A stretch of DNA of 64,000 nucleotides from Prado023 sp963697345 (GTDB taxonomy: Bacteria; Actinomycetota; Actinomycetes; S36-B12; CAIYMF01), in contig CAVONS010000013.1 of assembly GCA_963697345.1 (NCBI GenBank), positions 1-64,000 of the forward strand, in the 5' to 3' direction. The notes beneath the pieces were generated by a model that worked only from the letters and a program-made list of their open reading frames with translations, did no database searches and had not been told where the DNA came from. Position 1 is the first letter of the stretch, and each line of letters starts with the position of its first letter. Below, in pieces: positions 58,588 through 64,000 of the stretch. Both the position numbers and the translations under genes were made by a program.

Positions 58588-59241
58588 TCAGTCCTCGCCG
58601 TGTCCGGTGACGTTGTCCGCCAACCATTCCACGAGCGGCCGTGTGCGCCGCCAGGCGTTTCGCACCCGCGTGCCGGCCGAACGGGTGGACAGCCACGGTT
58701 CGTCATAGGCGAAGGTTGTGGACACCAGAACGGTCCGATGCCGCATGAGGTCCAGGTCCGGGTGGTCGGCAGGAACTCCCCGGGGGCGGGTCCTGACGAC
58801 GTCGCCACCCACCTCCATGCCGGCCTTCTCCAGCCGGGCCAGCTCCGCGCGCAGCGCGGGGACGTTCACTCCCTCGTCGATGGCGCTGCGGTAGCGCGCG
58901 ACCTGTTCAGTGGTCGGGGAGTACCAGCCGGCCCCCACCATGAGCCCGCCGGAACTGACCTGCATGTAGTAGCCGCAGGCCGGGCCCACCTCGACATAGC
59001 CACCCTGATGGTCCTTGTAGGGGCTCTTGTCCGCGCTGAACCGGACGTCCCGGTAGGGCCGGAACATCCGGCCCTCGCCGAACTCATCGGCCAGGTCGGC
59101 GAGCAGGTCGCCCATCGGAGCGGCCACGCAAGCGTCGTACCGCTGCTTGTTGGCGGTCCAGAACGACTTGGAGTTGTCGAGCTCCAGGTCGGCGTAGAAG
59201 CTGAAGGCATCCGGTGGGAATCCGGTGAATCTGGTCGTCAT
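58588..59241 (-). CDS. DUF2461 family protein
   Basis: 217 residues, intact. FTGFPPDAFSFYADLELDNS, KSFWTANKQRYDACVAAPM, FRPYRDVRFSADKSPYKDHQ and YYMQVSSGGLMVGAGWYSP are the family landmarks. The family is widespread and soluble but biochemically uncharacterised. The ATG at 59241 follows TACGGT by 6 nt; an upstream extension to 59277 is not needed. Convergent with helD. Confidence 0.9.
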   Translation of the reverse strand: MTTRFTGFPPDAFSFYADLELDNSKSFWTANKQRYDACVAAPMGDLLADLADEFGEGRMFRPYRDVRFSADKSPYKDHQGGYVEVGPACGYYMQVSSGGLMVGAGWYSPTTEQVARYRSAIDEGVNVPALRAELARLEKAGMEVGGDVVRTRPRGVPADHPDLDLMRHRTVLVSTTFAYDEPWLSTRSAGTRVRNAWRRTRPLVEWLADNVTGHGED

Positions 59242-59247
59242 GGCCCC

Positions 59248-59253
59248 ACCGTA
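59248..59253 (-). promoter_or_regulatory. Putative -10 box, leaderless start of the DUF2461 gene
   Basis: TACGGT on the minus strand, 6-nt spacer, ATG at 59241. Confidence 0.45.
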
Positions 59254-59311
59254 GGGACTCCGGCGGCAATCCGACACCCATCCCGGACCAACCTGTGGAT
59301 GACGTCGAGCC

Positions 59312-61954
59312 CTACTCCCAGCTGATCGCGCGCCCGGCGGCCAGGGCGGCGTCCGTGGGGATGTCGCGACCGAGGTTCCGGTCGGCGAGGCGCTCGGTGG
59401 CCCGCTCCACGCTCTCGGCGGGGGCGGCGATGAAGCCCTGGTAGAAGTCGCAGCCCGCGCCGGTCAGGATGCGCAGCTGGCCGGGTGTCTCCACGCCCTC
59501 GGCCAGGACCCGCATGCCCAGCGCGTGCCCGATCCGGACGATGCCCTCGGCCAGGGCCCGAGTCCGGGGATCGCGTTCGATGTCGCGCACGAACACGCGA
59601 TCGACCTTGAGCTCGTCCACCGGGAACTTCGCCAGGTAGGCAAGCGACGAGTAGCCCGTCCCGAAGTCGTCCAAGGAGATCCGGACCCCGAGCGCGCGCA
59701 GTCGCGCCAGCGCTTCGGCCGCGGCCTCCGGATCCTCGATCAGGGCGCCCTCGGTGACCTCGAGTGTCAGCGAGGTGGCGGGCAGTCGGGAGCGCAACAG
59801 GGCGCTGCGCACGATGTCGAGCAACCCGGGATCGGTCAGCTGGTGCGGCGAGAGGTTGACCGCCACGGAGAAGTCGGGGCCGCTGATCGGCGCCCACTGG
59901 GCGGCCTGCGCGCAGGCGTGGGTCAGGACCCAGGCGCCCATGGCGAGGATGGCGCCCGACTCCTCGGCGATCGCGATGAACTCCGCTGGGCTGATGTCAC
60001 CGGCCTCCGGGTGCTGCCAGCGCATGAGCGCCTCGACCCCGACCTGTCTGCCGTCCAGGCACCGGAACTGCGGTTGGTAGGCCACCGAGATCTCGCCCCG
60101 GTCCACCGCATGGTTCAGCCAGGACGAGATCTGGACACGTCGACCGACATCAGCGCGCAGCCCCTCGTCGTAGGCCACGATGCTGTTCCGGCCACGCGCC
60201 TTGGCCCGGTACATCGCGGTGTCGGCGGCGCGCAGCAGGTTCGGCGCTGCGTCGGGGCCCGGCTCGGTGTCCACCGACAGGGCGGTGCCGATGTTGACCC
60301 CGAAGTAGAGCTCGCGATCCCCCAGGGTCAGGGGGGCGGTGATGACTCGAGCGAGGTCCCCGGCCAGGCGGGCGAGTTCCGCGCGATCGCGCACGTCGGG
60401 GACGATCAGGACGAACTCGTCTCCGGCCAGCCGTCCCGTGATGGTGGCGGCCTTGAACCCGCCCAGGCGTGTGGCCATCTGCACGAGCACCTGGTCGCCG
60501 GCTTCGTGGCCGAGCGTGTCGTTGACATCCTTGAACCGGTCGAGGTCGACGATCACCGCACCCAGCGGGCGCCCGGTGGCTGTGGACCTGGCGAGCAGGG
60601 GGCTCGAGGTCCTGCTCGACCCGTCGGCGGGTGCGCAGCCCGGTCAGCGGGTCATGGTGGGCCTGGTGCGCCATCTGACGTTCCATGACCTTGCGGGTCG
60701 TGATGTCCGTGTGTGTCGCGAAGGCCCCGCCCTGGGACCCCGGCATGGGGGCCACAGACACCATGTATGCCCGGGAGGCTCCGTCGGGGTCCTTCACGTC
60801 GTAGTCCCACTCGAACACCGGAACGCCGGCTGCTGAGCACCGCCTCGACACCGGCCGCGACCGCTGCGGCGTCCTCGGACGTGCTGGCGGCACGGCGCAG
60901 CACCGCGATGTAGTCCGCGCCGATGCCCACCCGGTCGGCCTCCACCCCACCGAGGAGAACGCCCTCGGTCCAGGCTGAGTTGACGGCCAGGATGGTCCCC
61001 TCGCGGTCGAACACCGCCGTCATGGCCCGGGATGCATCGAGCAGGGCCTGCATCCGGCGCTCGTTCTCAGCCTTGGCGAGTTCCGCGTCGATGAGGCTGG
61101 AGACGTCGCGGTTGATGGAGACGGCACCCCGAAGGCGGCCCTCCTCCACGATCGAGGCGATCGACACATCGGCGTGCAGCACACGGCCGTGCAGCGTCCG
61201 CTGCCGGACACGACCGGTCCAGCTGCCCTTGTTGATCAGGCTGATGGCCGGGCCGCCACTGCCCTGGTGGGCGCCGTACTCCGTGGTGATCAGGTCATCG
61301 AGCTTGCGCCCGAGCGCCTCTTGCTCGGAGATCTCGTACATCCGTTCCGCGCCAGCGTTCCACAGGATCACCTCGCGGTCGCGTGAGAAGCCGATGATGG
61401 CGTCGGGCATCGCATCGACCACGAGGCTGGACTGGCGCATCTGGGTCAGGGCTGTGGCGGTGTCCAGGAATGTCGTCAGGTGCGAGGCGATGCTGGCCTG
61501 GTCGGCCAGATCCGCGGTGCTCAGGCGGTCGTCAGTGCCGAGCCGTGCGGTGACCAGCAGCCCAAGGGCGCGGTCCCCGGCGATCAGGGGGGTGATCCCG
61601 AGGGCGACGATCCCGAGCCGGTCGAAGTGGGCCGCCCATTCCGGACGGGCATCTCCGAAGGCAAGCCCGTCGATGCCCAGCAGCGCGTTCTGCCCGGACT
61701 CCAGGGCAGTGCTGAACGGGCTGTCCGGACCGTCGAGGGCCACGGCCTCGAGTGCGGCCGCGAAGGTCTCGCGGCGCCCCACCTCCTCGTCGTGCAGGGC
61801 GCCCGAGCCGGGTTCGGCCGGACTGGCGCACGAGGACGGCAGCGGCACTGGATGTGGTGACCGCTGCGGCTTGCGCGCCGAGCGTCATGATTGCTGTGAC
61901 GTCGTGCGACGATCGAGACATCTGGGCCAAGTAGTTCGGTTGCGACAGAACCAC
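59312..61954 (-). CDS. GAF-PAS-PAS-GGDEF-EAL signalling protein, frameshifted
   Basis: About 880 residues. An N-terminal GAF-like part (ALGITPLIAGDRALGLLVTA), PAS 1 (LVVDAMPDAIIGFSRDREVI), PAS 2 (AVFDREGTILAVNSAWTEGV, then WDYDVKDPDGASRAYMVSV with TDITTRKVME), a GGDEF domain with active-site motif RLAGDEFVL (Ala replaces the first Gly) and LDRFKDVNDTLGHEAGDQVL, and an EAL domain with VGVEALMRWQHP, LDDFGTGYSSLAYL and EGVET. Both c-di-GMP synthesis and breakdown are possible. No membrane helix is seen. Shifts near 61810, 60835 and 60600. GTG after GGGAGGGG. Confidence 0.88.
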
Positions 61955-62071
61955 GGAACCGCCCCTCCCGCCGATTCGACCGAGACGGCTGGGCAGCCTC
62001 CCCGGACTACATTCGACCGAATGGGTGAAGTACTTAAACCCGCTCAGCCGCCCCCGAGGGGCAGGCTAGCG

Positions 62072-62572
62072 TCAGTGGCCCTCAGGCGGCACGAACCTGC
62101 CCTGCGAGTCGAGTATCTCTGCCTCGGCGCCGGCGCGACCCTCCCAGGTGGCACCCTCGACGGACTTGCCGGGCTCCAGATCCTTGTAGACCTCGAAGAA
62201 GTGCTGGATCTCGAGCCGGTCGAACTCGGGCATGTGGTGGATGTCGCGGATGTGGTCCATGCGCGGATCGCCGGCCACGACGCAGACGACCTTGTCGTCA
62301 CCGCCGGCCTCGTCGCTCATCCGGAACATGCCGATCGCGCGGCACTCGATGATGCAGCCCGGGAAGGTCGGCTCGTCGAGCAGCACAAGGGCGTCCAGCG
62401 GGTCCCCGTCCAGCCCGAGGGTGTCGTCGATGAATCCGTAGTCGTGTGGGTACCGGGTGGCCGTGAACAGGCGCCGGTCCAACTTGATCTTGCCGCTGTG
62501 GTGATCCACCTCGTACTTGTTGCGGCTCCCCGCAGGGATCTCGATCACCACATCGAACGTGAGTGGGTCCAC
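62072..62572 (-). CDS. ppa: Inorganic pyrophosphatase
   Basis: 166 residues, family I soluble enzyme. VVIEIPAGSRNKYEVDHHSG, the signature DGDPLDALVLL with the metal-binding Asp residues, IIECRAIGMFRMSDEAGGDD, and KVVCVVAGDPRMDHI are present. The C-terminal WEGRAGAEAEI block is typical of actinobacterial Ppa. It hydrolyses PPi made by, for example, RmlA and acyl-CoA ligase. The GTG start follows GGAGG. Confidence 0.96.
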   Translation of the reverse strand: MDPLTFDVVIEIPAGSRNKYEVDHHSGKIKLDRRLFTATRYPHDYGFIDDTLGLDGDPLDALVLLDEPTFPGCIIECRAIGMFRMSDEAGGDDKVVCVVAGDPRMDHIRDIHHMPEFDRLEIQHFFEVYKDLEPGKSVEGATWEGRAGAEAEILDSQGRFVPPEGH

Positions 62573-62698
62573 AACGCCTCCAGCCGGGTGCCTGCTCCTG
62601 ATGGCCGGACACTACCTGACCCGGGATGCCGGCTGCTTGCCGCAGCGGATCCCCGACCATGTGAACCGCCCATTCAGCGACCCGTGACTGAGGCTCGG

Positions 62699-62704
62699 TA
62701 GCCT
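62699..62704 (+). promoter_or_regulatory. Putative -10 box, leaderless start of the penicillin acylase gene
   Basis: TAGCCT, 7-nt spacer, ATG at 62712. Confidence 0.4.
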
Positions 62705-62711
62705 CCCGTAC

Positions 62712-64000
62712 ATGCATGTCGTGGGCAAGATCATCGTCTGGTTGCTCATCGCCCTGCTCGTCCTGGTGCTGGCCCTGTCAGCCTGGTTCTTCTGGATGAC
62801 CCGGCGCTCCTTCCCGCAGACTGCGGGGACCGTCGACGTCCCCGGGCTGTCAGCCCCGGTGACAGTCCAGCGCGACGCGCACGGCATCCCCAACATCTAC
62901 GCCGACACCACCGAGGACCTGTTCTTCGCCCAGGGCTACGTGCACGCCCAGGACCGCTTCTGGCAGATGGACTTCAACCGGCACGTCACCGCAGGCCGAA
63001 TCTCCGAACTGGTGGGCGAGAGCCAGTTGGACACGGACAAGTACCTGCGCACCATGGGTTGGCGGCGGGTCGCTGAGCAGGAGTGGGGCCCCGCGAGTCC
63101 CGAGAGCAAGAAGGTCCTGCAGGCCTATGCCGACGGCGTGAACGCCTACATCTCCGACAAGAGCCCGACCGAGCTGGGCCTGGAGTACCTCATGCTCCGT
63201 CTGACCGGTGGCGCCGGGTCGATCGAGCCGTGGACGCCGATCGATTCCCTGGCGTGGGGCAAGGCGATCGCGTGGGACCTGCGCAGCAACGCCGACGATG
63301 AGGTCAATCGGGTCAAGTACGCCGCTGCGGTCGGGGGACCGCGGTCCTTGGAGCTGTACCCGGACTACCCCTTCGACGAGCATCCGGAGATCGTCGATGA
63401 GGGGACCGTCGTCGACGGGGAATTCGTCTATGGGGCCGCATCCCCTTCGGCGGAGCCGGGTTCGGCATGCACCGGCTCCGACTGCCCGGACCCGGCCGAC
63501 GCGCAGCGCATCGAGGTCGCTGAGGAGGCCCTCGTGGGGATCGGCGTCGGTTCTGCAGCCCGCGCCGGGATGTCCCCGCTGGCACGGACCACCGCTGATG
63601 CCATCGAGGCGGTGGATCCCGCGCTGACTGGGCTGGCGCGGATCGAGGCCACGTTGGGGGCGCTCATCGGCCCGGTCGGTGACGGGATCGGCTCGAACTC
63701 GTGGGCGGTGGGCCCGCAGCCAGTCGTCGACCGGATTGGCCCTGCTGGCCAACGACCCTCACCTCGGCCCGGCGATGCCCTCGGTCTGGTACCAGGTCGG
63801 TGCGCACTGCCGCACGGTCTCGGCCGAATGCCCCTATGACTTCTCGGGGATGAGCTTCCCGGGTGTCCCCGCGGTGATGTCAGGTCACAACCAGAAGGCG
63901 GGCTGGGCGGTCACCAACCTGGGGCCGGATGTCACCGACATGGTCCTGGAGAAGATCGACGCGACCGGCTACTTCGTCGACGACGAGCACAGGCCCTTCA
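62712..64000 (+). CDS. Penicillin acylase family (Ntn-hydrolase) protein, partial at window end
   Basis: A membrane anchor (IIVWLLIALLVLVLALSAWF) precedes the alpha-subunit start VTVQRDAHGIPNIYADTTED and FAQGYVHAQDRFWQMDFNRH (family signature). The autocatalytic Ser is in GDGIGSNSWAVGP: cleavage before Ser frees the N-terminal nucleophile of the beta chain. A shift near 63735 leads to LLANDPHLGPAMPSVWY, FSGMSFPGVPAVMSGHN and AGWAVTNLGPDVTDMVLEKI. It deacylates amides, possibly acyl-homoserine lactones. The 3' end lies beyond the window. Confidence 0.9.

Overview
The window is high-GC DNA with dense genes, frequent GTG starts, stop/start overlaps (ATGA/GTGA) and TANNNT -10 boxes placed 6-7 nt before start codons. 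Together with the topA-tmk-holB order, the rml genes, HelD, TagE-like and RgpF-type glycosyltransferases and a mycobacterial-type lipid oxidation cluster, this points to an actinomycete (Actinomycetota). The order or family cannot be fixed from sequence alone. Many genes are broken by single-base shifts, including housekeeping genes such as topA, rmlABCD and helD. Most of these are probably assembly or sequencing indels in an under-polished draft rather than real pseudogenes, so coordinates of broken genes are composites joined by reading homology across frames.

Layout: (1) 1-2.7 kb: the tail of an unknown gene, a rhamnan-synthesis (RgpF) protein and a methyltransferase. (2) 2.8-8.9 kb: topA, a broken flippase on the opposite strand, tmk and holB. 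(3) 9.0-34.3 kb: a long cell-surface polysaccharide island. It holds GT2, GT4 and GT-C glycosyltransferases, a pyruvyl transferase with a heptad-repeat coiled-coil partner, an ABC exporter (Wzm/Wzt), a second RgpF, an O-acyltransferase, a second flippase, an epimerase, rmlA/B/D/C and two FkbM-like methyltransferases. A secreted tripeptidyl-aminopeptidase-like hydrolase (14.6 kb) sits inside it. (4) 34.6-36.2 kb: an IS256-family element and tRNA-Thr(CGT). (5) 36.3-39.5 kb: a GTCGGT hexanucleotide repeat, a secreted FG-GAP beta-propeller protein, a GAP-type membrane protein and a lipoprotein. (6) 39.7-47.6 kb: an SLC13-type permease, then a mymA-like oxidative lipid cluster: methyltransferase, flavin monooxygenase and SDR (coupled by overlaps), divergent acyl-CoA ligase, and P450. 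(7) 47.7-64 kb: polyphosphate kinase 2, fasciclin lipoprotein, TagE-like glycosyltransferase, secreted GH-A-like protein, 3-methyladenine DNA glycosylase, AI-2E transporter, DUF2304 and GT2 genes, HelD, DUF2461, a GAF/PAS/GGDEF/EAL protein, pyrophosphatase and a penicillin acylase that runs off the end.

How it works together: Rml enzymes would supply dTDP-L-rhamnose; RgpF and GT proteins would build a rhamnose-rich wall polysaccharide; pyruvyl, acyl and methyl transferases would decorate it; and Wzm/Wzt (and/or two flippases) would export it. In known actinobacteria topA-tmk-holB is followed closely by an aminopeptidase-like hydrolase and tRNA-Thr. Here the same markers appear in the same order but spread over 33 kb, which suggests the polysaccharide genes were inserted into this conserved block.
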